Source: an uncultured Methanobrevibacter sp.
GTDB lineage: Archaea; Methanobacteriota; Methanobacteria; Methanobacteriales; Methanobacteriaceae
DNA: 24,840 bases
Direction: 5' to 3'
NCBI RefSeq assembly: GCF_900316895.1
Contig: NZ_ONER01000039.1
Coordinates: 4,116 to 28,955, forward strand
Part shown: piece by piece, positions 7,759 to 15,544 of the stretch
Layout of the letters: every line of letters starts with the position of its first letter
Numbering within the stretch: position 1 is the stretch's first letter
Position numbers and translations under genes: made by a program
Notes under the pieces: model-generated
What the model saw: only the letters and a program-made list of their open reading frames with translations
Told to the model about the DNA's origin: nothing
Databases searched by the model: none

Positions 7759-7817
7759 AAAATATATATTAAGAATAATAAAACATTAAATATCCATTAG
7801 AAATTTTGTGAGTTACC
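7759..7817 (+). promoter_or_regulatory. Promoter and leader of paralogue 2
   Basis: AATATATATT at 7761-7770 is a good TATA candidate. It would place the start of transcription near 7795, leaving a short leader with GTGAG at about 7809-7813 before the ATG at 7818. The second membrane-protein gene can therefore be transcribed on its own. Confidence 0.5.
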
Positions 7818-8828
7818 ATGCTTCAAAAAGAGATTTTTTTAAAAGACAAGGAAAACTGCAAAACTCCATTCACTCACATCGAAGGCAATATCACCAATCC
7901 TAAACTGAAAGAGATTGATGAAATGTATGGCGCCGCAGATGTGATGAGCATTGAAAATGCGAAGAATTATCAGCATTATCTCAAGTTACTCGCATTAGTT
8001 GGAACATTGATTGCCTTTTTCTTCCTCTTATACGATGAAGCTGAGCTACATTTGCTAATTTACATATGCATAGCACTCATTTTTATTTTGGCATATGCGA
8101 AAAAGGTGGCTGAAGACAACAAATACCACAAAAAATATGTTGAGTACCGTGTGCTTGCAGAAACCCTGAGAGTCCATTACTTCCTTTCAATCGCAGGCAT
8201 CGAAAAATACACAAGCATCATTCTGCCATGGTTCATCAAGAAAGGTTCTCCATGGATTAACGAAATCCTATTGTCATTGGACACGAATATTGGTGAAAAG
8301 AAATCCATTCTGAATTGTTGGATTATCAATCAAAAGGAATACCATCAGGCCGCATGGATTAGATCAACCAACAATAAGGAAAAAAATGATAAAGTCGGCC
8401 GCATAGCTTTATGGATAACTCTGATTACCTACGCAATCGCAGCAATATTTGAATTTTACATGATTACAAGCGCTTCAGGAGAAATAAATATAGATATCCT
8501 CGGATTGATTTTAAAAACATTCCAGGATTGGGGAATAATGGTCGGGTATGAGCAAGTTGATATGATTCGTGCAATTTTAAAGATTGTGATTGGAAGCATG
8601 TCTGCAGGAACATTATTCATCAACAGTTACTATGGGAAAATGTCCCTTTCAAATGAAATCGAATCCCACAGAAGAATGGTCATGTTATATGAAAATGCCG
8701 AAAGGGAAATCATGGAACACGGCGAAAGTGACGAATTAATCATTTCCTTGGCACATGAGTTCCTAATTGAAAACAGCACCTGGTACAATTATCAAAGTAA
8801 AAACAAGATTGACATTACCCTGGAATAA
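7818..8828 (+). CDS. Four-helix membrane protein, SLATT-like (paralogue 2)
   Basis: 336 residues and clearly homologous to the preceding gene. Shared blocks are the N-terminal ITN-L-EID-YGAAD (25-41), YRVLAETLRVHYF (110-122), CWIINQKEYH (167-176), the YYGKMSLSNE-E-H-RM region (271-286) and LIENSTWYNYQ near the end. Transmembrane helices are about 55-72, 78-93, 193-214 and 250-268. It carries an insertion of about 20 residues (218-245) between helices 3 and 4 that the first copy lacks. Its own TATA box suggests separate expression. The stop abuts, with no gap, the stop of the convergent permease gene. Function unknown; same family inference as paralogue 1. Confidence 0.65.
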   Translation: MLQKEIFLKDKENCKTPFTHIEGNITNPKLKEIDEMYGAADVMSIENAKNYQHYLKLLALVGTLIAFFFLLYDEAELHLLIYICIALIFILAYAKKVAEDNKYHKKYVEYRVLAETLRVHYFLSIAGIEKYTSIILPWFIKKGSPWINEILLSLDTNIGEKKSILNCWIINQKEYHQAAWIRSTNNKEKNDKVGRIALWITLITYAIAAIFEFYMITSASGEINIDILGLILKTFQDWGIMVGYEQVDMIRAILKIVIGSMSAGTLFINSYYGKMSLSNEIESHRRMVMLYENAEREIMEHGESDELIISLAHEFLIENSTWYNYQSKNKIDITLE

Positions 8829-9842
8829 TCACATGAAAATGTAAACGCCCAAAAGGATTACCACCAGGATGACGTTCAGTACTGTGAAAATGGCCAAATA
8901 TCTGATTTTGAATTCTCCATGCTCACGAACAAGAATCTTATATGAAATGAGATTCGCCATAGATGCAATCAAGGTTCCAAATCCTCCGATATTGATTCCA
9001 ATGATGATAGCTTCGTAATTGCTACTGAAACCACTCAACAGCATTGCTGCCGGAACATTGGAAATCACCTGTGATGAAACAATACCTATTAAAACCTCAT
9101 TGCCTACAATCCATCTGGTGAAAAGCGCATTGAAAAATGGAATGTTTTCGAGATTGCCAATCAAGACAAATAATGCAATGAATGTCAAAAGCAGGTAATA
9201 GTCGATGCCTTTAAAAACTCGTTTGAAGAAATTTTCCCGATTAACTTCGACTTCACTCAATTTTGGCAATATGATTTTATCATTTGGGACAAATAACGCC
9301 AATACCAATAAAAATACTACTGATACAATAACATAAGGTAGGAGCAGGAGGAAAAACGATTCAAATGGAATTTTGGATACCGTATACATCACGATATTGT
9401 GGGGCGCCCCGATAGGAAGCACCATACAGCCTACATTGGCCGCAATGGTCTGCATGGAAACTGTAAAAACAATTAAATCAAATCTGTCGAGTTTCTTTAA
9501 GGCCAATATGGCAAATGGCACAAATATTATCAAAGAAACATCATTGGTTATGAATATGGAACTGAAAAAGCATGTGAAAACCAAAAATAATACAAGTCCT
9601 CTTGTGTTTTTTACCTTAACCAATAATTTTCTAACGAGAATCTCAAAAATTGACAGATTCTTTAAAATCTCAACAATCAGCATTATAACAAACAGCAATA
9701 CGATCGTATCCCAATTAATATAATTCAAATAATCAAGACTAGGTCTGACAAAAAAGCAAGAGATTATAGCTAAAATTAAAGATGTGAAGAATATTATCTC
9801 TTTTTTAAAAAAATCATAAAATTTAGATGAAAATTCGTTCAT
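8829..9842 (-). CDS. ArsB/NhaD/SLC13-type ion permease
   Basis: 337 residues with about ten hydrophobic helices. The repeated family signatures are FITNDVSLIIFVPFAILAL (about 100-118) and QVISNVPAAMLLSGF (about 259-273), corresponding to the two inverted re-entrant halves of the ion transporter superfamily that includes ArsB, NhaD and the CitM/SLC13 permeases. VLPIGAPHNIVMYTVS and IGGFGTLIASMANLISY also fit. The substrate (arsenite, dicarboxylate, Na+/H+) cannot be decided. It is shorter than the usual 400 or more residues but has both halves. It follows the SAP-domain gene by 15 bp and has a GGGAT ribosome-binding site, so the two are probably co-transcribed. Confidence 0.8.
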   Translation of the reverse strand: MNEFSSKFYDFFKKEIIFFTSLILAIISCFFVRPSLDYLNYINWDTIVLLFVIMLIVEILKNLSIFEILVRKLLVKVKNTRGLVLFLVFTCFFSSIFITNDVSLIIFVPFAILALKKLDRFDLIVFTVSMQTIAANVGCMVLPIGAPHNIVMYTVSKIPFESFFLLLLPYVIVSVVFLLVLALFVPNDKIILPKLSEVEVNRENFFKRVFKGIDYYLLLTFIALFVLIGNLENIPFFNALFTRWIVGNEVLIGIVSSQVISNVPAAMLLSGFSSNYEAIIIGINIGGFGTLIASMANLISYKILVREHGEFKIRYLAIFTVLNVILVVILLGVYIFM

Positions 9843-9857
9843 TATATCCCAGTGAGG

Positions 9858-10679
9858 CTAGTCTGCATCCTCTTCCATAGTTTCCAGAAGAAAGCTTACA
9901 GGCCGAAATCCATCATTGCATGATATCATTGCAGACTTTTTGTTTTTCATCCAACCATCATAGAAATCGCTGGCTCCATTTGCCAATGCCATTACAAATG
10001 GTGAAAGGCTTTCCCATGCACTGTCACAGAAATTATCGGGCTTAACCCATCCGTTTGCAATGAATACCTGACCTTCATCCACATCGCATTCATGTTCCAG
10101 CGGATTTTCATATTTCTCAATCAAATCGTCGTGCCTGACCTTTCTCATGACCCTATTATGGCCTTTAAGAGACTTCTTATGCTTCCAGCATCTGATTGCA
10201 TCATCTAAAGATTTGCCTTCATTATCCTCAAAGAAATCCCTGATATACTGATTGTATTGGAATTGCTTGCCGATCTCTGTTTTTTGGTTAGAGCCTTGAA
10301 TCTCATGGTATGCATCAACTGCATCCCTGTAGGTCTTGTCGGGATTCGCCTTAAGCCATTTTTGGAACCTGACCTTGAATTTGAAACCCTTGCCTATTTC
10401 ATTTTCAAAAAATGCTCTTTTATCCTCGCTGCATTTGAAATTTTCACCCAGTCTTGAATCAAGAGTGATTTCAGATGATGAAGTGTTAGACTTTTGCCTC
10501 TCAACGGGTTCGTTTAACTCCTCACCGGTTGATAAATAATGGATTATCCTGTTTTCCAATTCCTGTTTGGATCCGCTTACCTTCAACCCTTCAGATCTGC
10601 AGAAGTCCTTCAGTTCCTCCTTTAAAAAATAATATTGTTTAAATTCATCTGAAGTTAAATTATTCGTTAATTTCACCAT
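9858..10679 (-). CDS. SAP domain - DUF6434 - TIGR04076-like fusion protein
   Basis: 273 residues. A SAP motif (about 15-50: LKEELKDFCRSEGLKVSGSK) suggests nucleic-acid binding. Two related segments follow: 95-127 (IGKGFKFKVRFQKWLKANPDKTY) and 136-167 (IGKQFQYNQYIRDFFEDN), the DUF6434-type region, which look like an internal duplication. Residues about 180-270 carry HECDVDEGQVF, a Cys218 in DNFCDSAWESLSPFVMAL and Cys254 in ISCNDGFRPVSF, closely resembling TIGR04076 proteins, a small Cys-containing family of unknown role. The combination in one chain is unusual. The ATG has no clear ribosome-binding site, and TTTTAATATAG about 20-25 bp upstream suggests a leaderless transcript. Function unknown. 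Confidence 0.72.
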   Translation of the reverse strand: MVKLTNNLTSDEFKQYYFLKEELKDFCRSEGLKVSGSKQELENRIIHYLSTGEELNEPVERQKSNTSSSEITLDSRLGENFKCSEDKRAFFENEIGKGFKFKVRFQKWLKANPDKTYRDAVDAYHEIQGSNQKTEIGKQFQYNQYIRDFFEDNEGKSLDDAIRCWKHKKSLKGHNRVMRKVRHDDLIEKYENPLEHECDVDEGQVFIANGWVKPDNFCDSAWESLSPFVMALANGASDFYDGWMKNKKSAMISCNDGFRPVSFLLETMEEDAD

Positions 10680-10801
10680 ATGAATCAGTTTAATCTATAT
10701 TAAAATAAAAATAGCATTAAAGTGAATAAGGATAAATTTGATTAACAAATTTTGACACATCCCCATTCAACAAGTATCTGATGGTTTGCCCTTTGGCAAC
10801 C

Positions 10802-10819
10802 TAACATCAAATGATGTTA
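10802..10819. repeat. 8-bp inverted repeat (possible operator or hairpin)
   Basis: TAACATCA (10802-10809) and TGATGTTA (10812-10819) are perfect inverted copies with a 2-bp centre. The form suits either a dimeric repressor site or a small hairpin. No adjacent gene start is close enough to favour one. Confidence 0.5.
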
Positions 10820-10961
10820 AATAACAATATGAACTTTTTAATATATATAATTTTCTTATTTTAATGAAAACAATACTCTACATAACTAAAATAATTTTAT
10901 ACGAATAAATCAATATTGATTAAAAAAAATAATTAATTTTAAATAGAATTACAGTGAAATA

Positions 10962-11000
10962 ATGAATTCTAAAACACTAATAATAATAACAAGTATCTGA
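10962..11000 (+). CDS. Possible 12-residue leader peptide
   Basis: ATG at 10962-10964 opens MNSKTLIIITSI and stops at TGA 10998-11000, inside the second copy of the direct repeat. GTGAAAT lies directly upstream as a weak ribosome-binding site, and TTTTAAATA at 10937-10945 is a TATA candidate. It sits 10 bp before a 48-codon ORF. It is short enough to occur by chance. Confidence 0.2.
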   Translation: MNSKTLIIITSI

Positions 11001-11207
11001 TGGTGTTTTAATGGTATTGAAAAATGAATATTGTTTAAGACTCCTATTAAAATTGGAGGAATTGCCCTTGGCAATCGAAGAAATATTGCTTGCCGTCACA
11101 TATTTTGCAATGGCAAGCTATTATCTATTGCTAGGCATTAACTTGCTAATGCATTAGCAATCTATGAGTAGATTGAAAGCCCAGTTTGGATTATCCAAAA
11201 ATTTTTC
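10970..11207 (+). ncRNA. Candidate structured transcript of about 240 nt
   Basis: Proposed from a TATA candidate at 10937-10945 and a T-run (ATTTTTCT, around 11200-11207) preceded by a short TGGAT/ATCCA stem. Stem-loops in order: 11041-11058 (CTCC...GGAG with inner ATT/AAT), 11061-11075 (ATTGCC/GGCAAT, 3-nt loop), 11088-11118 (GCTTGCC/GGCAAGC), 11143-11160 (perfect 18-bp palindrome TTGCTAATG/CATTAGCAA) and 11159-11174 (AATCTA/TAGATT). Five consecutive stems in 134 bp exceed what the A/T-rich surroundings show. Boundaries are estimates. Confidence 0.35.
11011..11157 (+). CDS. Possible 48-residue hydrophobic small protein
   Basis: ATG at 11011 opens a 48-codon frame: a charged start (MVLKNEYCLRLLLKLEELPL) followed by a continuous hydrophobic stretch (about 25-47: ILLAVTYFAMASYYLLLGINLL). 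GGTG at 11002-11005 is 5 nt before the ATG. It could be a small membrane peptide. However, the same DNA forms several perfect hairpins and palindromes, which argues for a structured RNA. Not recognised; unproven. Confidence 0.28.
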   Translation: MVLKNEYCLRLLLKLEELPLAIEEILLAVTYFAMASYYLLLGINLLMH

Positions 11208-11282
11208 TAATTCGATGAACTGACAATTCAAATGAAAATTAGCTTTTAATATGTGTTTTATAGCTTTTAATTTACACATAGA

Positions 11283-11310
11283 GAAAAAAGAAGAGGAATA
11301 TTATCCTCTT
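11283..11310 (-). terminator. Terminator of ychF
   Basis: AAGAGGA (11291-11297) and TCCTCTT (11304-11310) pair perfectly around a 6-nt loop that holds the ychF stop codon. On the minus strand the hairpin is followed by CTTTTTTCTC. Stem plus T-run is a good terminator. Confidence 0.7.
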
Positions 11311-12491
11311 GTCACTATACTTATAATATCGCCGTCTTTCAGCTCATAATCACTGGCCACGCGCATTTTGGATTTCGCATCAACCGCATGCATGAACTTG
11401 TCCCCGATATCTGTGTGGACAATGTAGGCCAGCTGCTTAGGTGTTGAGCCTTTAGGAACCAAAAATCCGTCAGGCAATACATTTCCCTTCTGGTCAGTGT
11501 ATTTGTTTTCATCCTGAACCGGATATACGACAATCCTGTCAAGCAGTTCAAATACTGCATAATTCAGCGCATCCTGAACTCCTGTGCTTCCATAGACATC
11601 CAGTATGTTGGTTTGAATATACTCCAATCCTTTGCGTTGGGCTTCTGACAACTCTTCCGGCTTCAGGATTTCAAAGTGATCTTCACCAGACATATAACTG
11701 ATCAGTCCACTTTCTGCAGCTTTAACCAATGCCAATTCAGAACCTGCTGAAGTTGGAATCACATTCGGATACTTTTCCTTGATTCTTTTGATGTTTTCAG
11801 CAGATGTAGGCAAATCGGCCTTGTTTGCAATAATCATCATAGGCTTTGCAATATGCAGGATATTGCGTGTAAGCTCGATTAAATCTTCCTCTTCCCATTT
11901 GTTGTAATCAGGTTCAATTGTCCTTTTGGCTTCAATGATGTCCTCGATGGCTATTCCTGTACCAGACAACTGATCATAGAGAACCTTTGAGATGTCGAGA
12001 TGCTCCGCACCCACTTTTCTTATAAGCCTTACCCAATTCTTGGACAGTATTCCATACATCCACATGACAATCTCATTTTCCAGAAATTCCAAATCGTCCA
12101 ACGGGTCATGGCTTCCTGCATCAACAGGATTTCCTTCAAGGTCGGTTGAGCCTGAAGCGTCAATTACATTGATAAATACCTTGGCCTGCATCAATTCATC
12201 TAAAAACTTGTTACCTAATCCTTTTCCTTCATGAGCTCCAGGAACAAGTCCTGCAACATCTATCATTTCAATCGGAAGCAATCTTTTTCCATCTATACAT
12301 ATTGAATTGTGAGGATTGCATGTAACGCCCAATTCCTTACATGGGCAATCCTTAATTACATGAGCAACAGCCTTGTTTGCATCAATTGTTGTGAATGGAT
12401 AGTTTGCCATTTCCACCCCGGATGCTGTTGCTGAATTGAAAAAGGATGATTTTCCTACATTTGGTTTTCCACAAACTGCAATTTGAAGCAT
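11301..12491 (-). CDS. ychF: Obg/YchF-family GTP-binding protein with TGS domain
   Basis: 396 residues from the ATG at 12489-12491. G1 is GKPNVGKSS (8-16), the switch threonines are in NYPFTTI (30-36), G3 is DVAGLVPGAHEGKGLG (78-93) and G4 is NKAD in MIIANKADLPTS. The C-terminal about 75 residues form a TGS domain ending KDGDIISIVTRG. Bacterial/eukaryotic YchF/OLA1 have an altered G4 and prefer ATP; this NKAD suggests GTP. An archaeal-type Cys cluster (Cys49, 51, 58, 65) interrupts the G domain. Such proteins bind ribosomes and affect translation or stress responses. A GTG three codons upstream is less likely, because GTGATT is 4 nt before this ATG. Confidence 0.9.
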   Translation of the reverse strand: MLQIAVCGKPNVGKSSFFNSATASGVEMANYPFTTIDANKAVAHVIKDCPCKELGVTCNPHNSICIDGKRLLPIEMIDVAGLVPGAHEGKGLGNKFLDELMQAKVFINVIDASGSTDLEGNPVDAGSHDPLDDLEFLENEIVMWMYGILSKNWVRLIRKVGAEHLDISKVLYDQLSGTGIAIEDIIEAKRTIEPDYNKWEEEDLIELTRNILHIAKPMMIIANKADLPTSAENIKRIKEKYPNVIPTSAGSELALVKAAESGLISYMSGEDHFEILKPEELSEAQRKGLEYIQTNILDVYGSTGVQDALNYAVFELLDRIVVYPVQDENKYTDQKGNVLPDGFLVPKGSTPKQLAYIVHTDIGDKFMHAVDAKSKMRVASDYELKDGDIISIVTRG

Positions 12492-12554
12492 AATAATCAC
12501 TTAATTATCTATGTTTTTAAAATTATAAATAGTTTCAGAATTAATTATTAATTA
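12492..12554. promoter_or_regulatory. Divergent promoter of ychF and the metallophosphoesterase
   Basis: TTATAAATA at 12523-12531 is 24-32 bp upstream of the plus-strand ATG at 12555, which has no ribosome-binding site, so the phosphoesterase mRNA is probably leaderless. On the other strand the same element reads TATTTATAA and lies about 32-40 bp before the ychF ATG, leaving room for its GTGATT site. One TATA core may serve both directions. Confidence 0.55.
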
Positions 12555-13424
12555 ATGAAAGATGATGACATTGAAAAGCCACAGGCCATGAAAATAAGAC
12601 AGGGCATTCAGGATGCGATGAACCAGACATTGCCGGATAAGGAGTTTAATCCCAAAAACATCGATTTGGTTGAAGTTGAGATTGAGTTGGATAATTTAGG
12701 TTGGAATTTTCATAACTACATGATTTTAAACATATCCGACATTCATCTGGGCCAATGGATTAATCCGGAGTATCTCGACGACCTGGTCGATTATGTGAAT
12801 ACCTTGAATTATGATTTGATAGTCCTGACAGGGGATTACTTTTCATACAATATAGAAAACTACGATAAGGCATTGGAAAAATCCCTTAAAAAGCTGAAAT
12901 CCCCCGACGGCAAATTCGGAATACTGGGAAATCATGACCATTGGATGGATGCAGACAAAGTCAGAAAGATATTTGAGGCATCAGACATTTATGATTTGAG
13001 CAATGACAATGTAGTATTAAAGAAAGGTGAGGATAAGGTTAATTTGGCCGGCGTTGACTCATGTACCGTTTGTGCCGACGACTTGGATAAGGTATTGGCC
13101 AAACTGGAAGACAATTGTCCGACAATTCTTCTTGCCCATGAACCTGATTTCGCACGAGAGTCCTCACAGACCGGCAAAATCGATTTACAGATTTCAGGCC
13201 ACTCCCATGGAGGCCAGTTCATCATTCCAAAATTTGAAACAACACCATTTAGAGGACCAAACTCCACAAAATACCCTGTTGGACTTTATAAGGTCGGGGA
13301 TATGGTTCAGTATACAAGCAAAGGCCTTGGTACAAACTCATTTAGAATAAGAATTAATTGCAAACCTGAAATCACAATAATTACGCTTAAAAATAATAAT
13401 AAGCGAATAATTCCGATAGAATGA
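12555..13424 (+). CDS. Calcineurin-type metallophosphoesterase (YkuE/LpxH-like)
   Basis: 289 residues. All five metal-binding blocks are present: SDIHLG (Asp62, His64), LTGDYF (Asp94), GNHDHW (Asn126, His127), LAHEPDF, and SGHSHGGQ. The order and spacing fit the YkuE-like branch, which hydrolyses phosphomonoesters or pyrophosphates of lipids or nucleotides using two metal ions. An N-terminal extension of about 50 residues without membrane helix precedes the domain, so the protein is probably cytosolic or peripheral. The stop overlaps the start of the next gene (ATGA, 13421-13424), indicating translational coupling and a shared task with that membrane phosphodiesterase. The substrate is unknown; archaea lack lipid A, so a lipid or nucleotide pyrophosphate is more likely. 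Confidence 0.88.
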   Translation: MKDDDIEKPQAMKIRQGIQDAMNQTLPDKEFNPKNIDLVEVEIELDNLGWNFHNYMILNISDIHLGQWINPEYLDDLVDYVNTLNYDLIVLTGDYFSYNIENYDKALEKSLKKLKSPDGKFGILGNHDHWMDADKVRKIFEASDIYDLSNDNVVLKKGEDKVNLAGVDSCTVCADDLDKVLAKLEDNCPTILLAHEPDFARESSQTGKIDLQISGHSHGGQFIIPKFETTPFRGPNSTKYPVGLYKVGDMVQYTSKGLGTNSFRIRINCKPEITIITLKNNNKRIIPIE

Positions 13425-15544
13425 TAAAAAACAGATTAATTTCATCTCTTAGAACCATAATAACAACCTTGCTATATGTTATTGCAAACATTGCTGCAGT
13501 ATATGCTGTAGACTACATCAGTGCAGACTTTACAATCGGCCCATGGTACAATGCAGTCCTTATCGTCATAATCGTTGCGATTGCAAACTCTCTTTTATGG
13601 CCGATATTCAGGCGCTTCATGATGAAAATAATCATCTTTACCTTTGGAATAGGGTCACTTTTCATTAACTCGATAATCTTTTATATCGCCTCCCTTTTCA
13701 TTCCAGGAGTTTCGGCGGGAATCTATGGAGTCCTGCAGGTTCCTATTGTAATGGCAATCTTTACAACCTTCGTTACAAACATAACAAACACCAACTATTA
13801 TGAAAGATACATCAAAAACATTTTCAGGTATGCCTCCAAACAGAAAACCTCATACAAGAAAATATATCCCGGACTGATTATGGTTGAAATAGATGGCCTG
13901 TCCATAAACACACTGAAAAAAGCCATCGGAAAGGGAGTGATGCCCAACATTGAAAGATGGATCGGGGAAAATACCCACACTCTGAAGGGATGGGAAACCG
14001 ACCTGTCTTCACAAACCGGAGCAAGCCAGGCAGGAATACTCCATGGAAACAATACGGACATTGTAGCTTACAGATGGGTTGAAAAGGAAAATGACAACAA
14101 AATCATCGTTTCAGGAAAATTGAGTGATGCCCCACAAATTGAAAAGAAAATCAGCAATGGCGAAGGCCTTTTAGTAAATGGGATAAGCATCGCCAACATG
14201 TTTTCGGGAGACAGTGAAATCCAAACATTGACATCCTCAAAGCTGAACGGTTTGGCCAACATCTACAGCAAGACATTGAATGCCGTGTTTCTGGATGCCT
14301 ATAATTTCCAAAGGCTATTTATTTTATTTTTATGGGATATTATCCTTGAGTTTTCCTCCCAATTTGTTCATAAGGTGAAAAACATAAAGCCACGCCTCAG
14401 AAGAACAATTGTCTATGCCGCCGTACGGGCAGGAGCTAACGTGGTGTTAAGGGAGGTCACAACAGATGTTTTGACAAGCGAAATATTGACTGGAAACATA
14501 GACAGCGCTTATGCAACATTCATGGGATATGATGAAATAGCCCATCACTCAGGAGCGGAGGACAGAGATGTGTGGAGCGCTCTAAAAAAAATAGACCAGC
14601 AATTTGCAAAGCTCACATCCGCTATCGAGATGAGCGACAGAGAATATAAGTTCGTTGTCCTTTCCGACCATGGCCAGTCCAAGGGAGCCACATTCAAGCA
14701 AAGATATGGAATGACTTTGGGAAATTACGTGCGCAGACTCCTTCCGGATGATTTGAAAATGTTTAAAATGGAATATAACATAGACCACTTCAGAGATGCA
14801 ATCATTCCAGAAAACAAACAGATTAGAAACTTTAAGGAAAGGATGGGAGACATTAGAGGCGACCTATTCGGAGATTTTGAATCCCTGCAAAACATCAGGG
14901 AAGGAATTGAAAAGAGAAAACCTGCCATCATATTTGAAAATGAACAATATCAAAACCTAAGAAACAAATATACTAACAGTTTGGAATATATCAAAGGTCA
15001 TGAAACCTCACAACAAAGCACAAAAAAGGAAAAGGATTCCGAACTGATCGTGTTAGGTTCAGGCAACCTGGGACTGATTTACCTAACCCAATGGAAACAG
15101 CGCCTAAGCTATGAGGAAATCGTGATGCTATTTCCCGATTTGATTCCAGGTCTTGTAAAGCATCCGGGAATCGGATTCCTCCTGGTCAATTCAATAGCCA
15201 ATGGAGGAATGATAATTGGAGAAAACGGAATCTACTATCTGGAAAATGACGAAATCGTCGGCGAAAATCCTCTTGAAGGCTTCGGAAAAAATGCCGCAAT
15301 GCATCTGAAAAGGCAAAATTCATTCAACAACATGCCTGATGTTTTGGTAAACAGCTTCTATGACAGCGAAAGCGACGAAGTATGTGCATTTGAAGAGCTG
15401 ATAGGATCCCACGGAGGATTGGGAGGAAATCAGACAAAGCCGTTCATTTTATACCCGTCCGAATGGGGAGATCCTGGCGAGCTTGTTGGCTCAGAGTCAA
15501 TTTATCATTTCCTAAAAGAAGAAATAAGGAATTTAAATTCTTGA
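13421..15544 (+). CDS. Membrane-anchored phosphodiesterase/alkaline-phosphatase-like protein with YvlD/phage-holin-type N-terminus
   Basis: 707 residues. The first about 115 residues hold four transmembrane helices of the small YvlD-type (annotated phage holin family) membrane domain. From about residue 150 an alkaline-phosphatase superfamily domain follows: MVEIDGLS (metal Asp about 157), MPNIERWI, a nucleophile region in SSQTGASQAGILHG, GYDEIAHHSG (about 368-377), VLSDHGQS (about 412-419) and a final IGSHGGLGG (about 660). The active site should therefore be tethered at the membrane. It is coupled by 4 bp to the metallophosphoesterase upstream. Its 3' end overlaps the convergent sirtuin gene by 12 bp. 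The substrate is unknown; phospho- or sulfo-esters are possible. Confidence 0.83.
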   Translation: MIKNRLISSLRTIITTLLYVIANIAAVYAVDYISADFTIGPWYNAVLIVIIVAIANSLLWPIFRRFMMKIIIFTFGIGSLFINSIIFYIASLFIPGVSAGIYGVLQVPIVMAIFTTFVTNITNTNYYERYIKNIFRYASKQKTSYKKIYPGLIMVEIDGLSINTLKKAIGKGVMPNIERWIGENTHTLKGWETDLSSQTGASQAGILHGNNTDIVAYRWVEKENDNKIIVSGKLSDAPQIEKKISNGEGLLVNGISIANMFSGDSEIQTLTSSKLNGLANIYSKTLNAVFLDAYNFQRLFILFLWDIILEFSSQFVHKVKNIKPRLRRTIVYAAVRAGANVVLREVTTDVLTSEILTGNIDSAYATFMGYDEIAHHSGAEDRDVWSALKKIDQQFAKLTSAIEMSDREYKFVVLSDHGQSKGATFKQRYGMTLGNYVRRLLPDDLKMFKMEYNIDHFRDAIIPENKQIRNFKERMGDIRGDLFGDFESLQNIREGIEKRKPAIIFENEQYQNLRNKYTNSLEYIKGHETSQQSTKKEKDSELIVLGSGNLGLIYLTQWKQRLSYEEIVMLFPDLIPGLVKHPGIGFLLVNSIANGGMIIGENGIYYLENDEIVGENPLEGFGKNAAMHLKRQNSFNNMPDVLVNSFYDSESDEVCAFEELIGSHGGLGGNQTKPFILYPSEWGDPGELVGSESIYHFLKEEIRNLNS

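Larger units (their letters stand above)
10769..11004 (+). repeat. Pair of identical 17-bp direct repeats
   Basis: AACAAGTATCTGATGGT occurs at 10769-10785 and again at 10988-11004. In both copies GC-richer hairpin-forming sequence with TTGCC...GGCAA follows, at once in the first and about 56 bp later in the second. This suggests that a longer module was duplicated and has decayed. Confidence 0.75.
10680..11300. other. 621-bp gap with a direct repeat and a series of hairpins
   Basis: No normal-sized gene is present. The left part holds the promoter of the SAP gene (minus). A 17-bp direct repeat occurs at 10769-10785 and 10988-11004. Hairpins follow both copies: a bulged stem at 10783-10800 and an 8-bp palindrome at 10802-10819 after the first; five stem-loops between 11041 and 11174 after the second. 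Two very short ORFs and a possible transcription unit are listed separately. The remainder is A/T-rich without visible features. Confidence 0.6.

Noticed and set aside
10760..10826. Trace of a reverse transcriptase (plus-strand frame reads GLPFGNLTSN, close to the RT motif GLPIGNLTSQ)
   Set aside because: Only about ten residues match, the frame is short and closed on both sides, and the same bases form an inverted repeat. No other RT motif is nearby.
10680..11300. CRISPR array, because of the repeated 17-mer
   Set aside because: Only two copies, 219 bp apart, with no regular spacers and no cas genes.
13421..13770. Prophage holin gene
   Set aside because: The holin-type helices are the N-terminal part of a single long phosphodiesterase gene, and no phage genes are near; this is the YvlD-type membrane domain.
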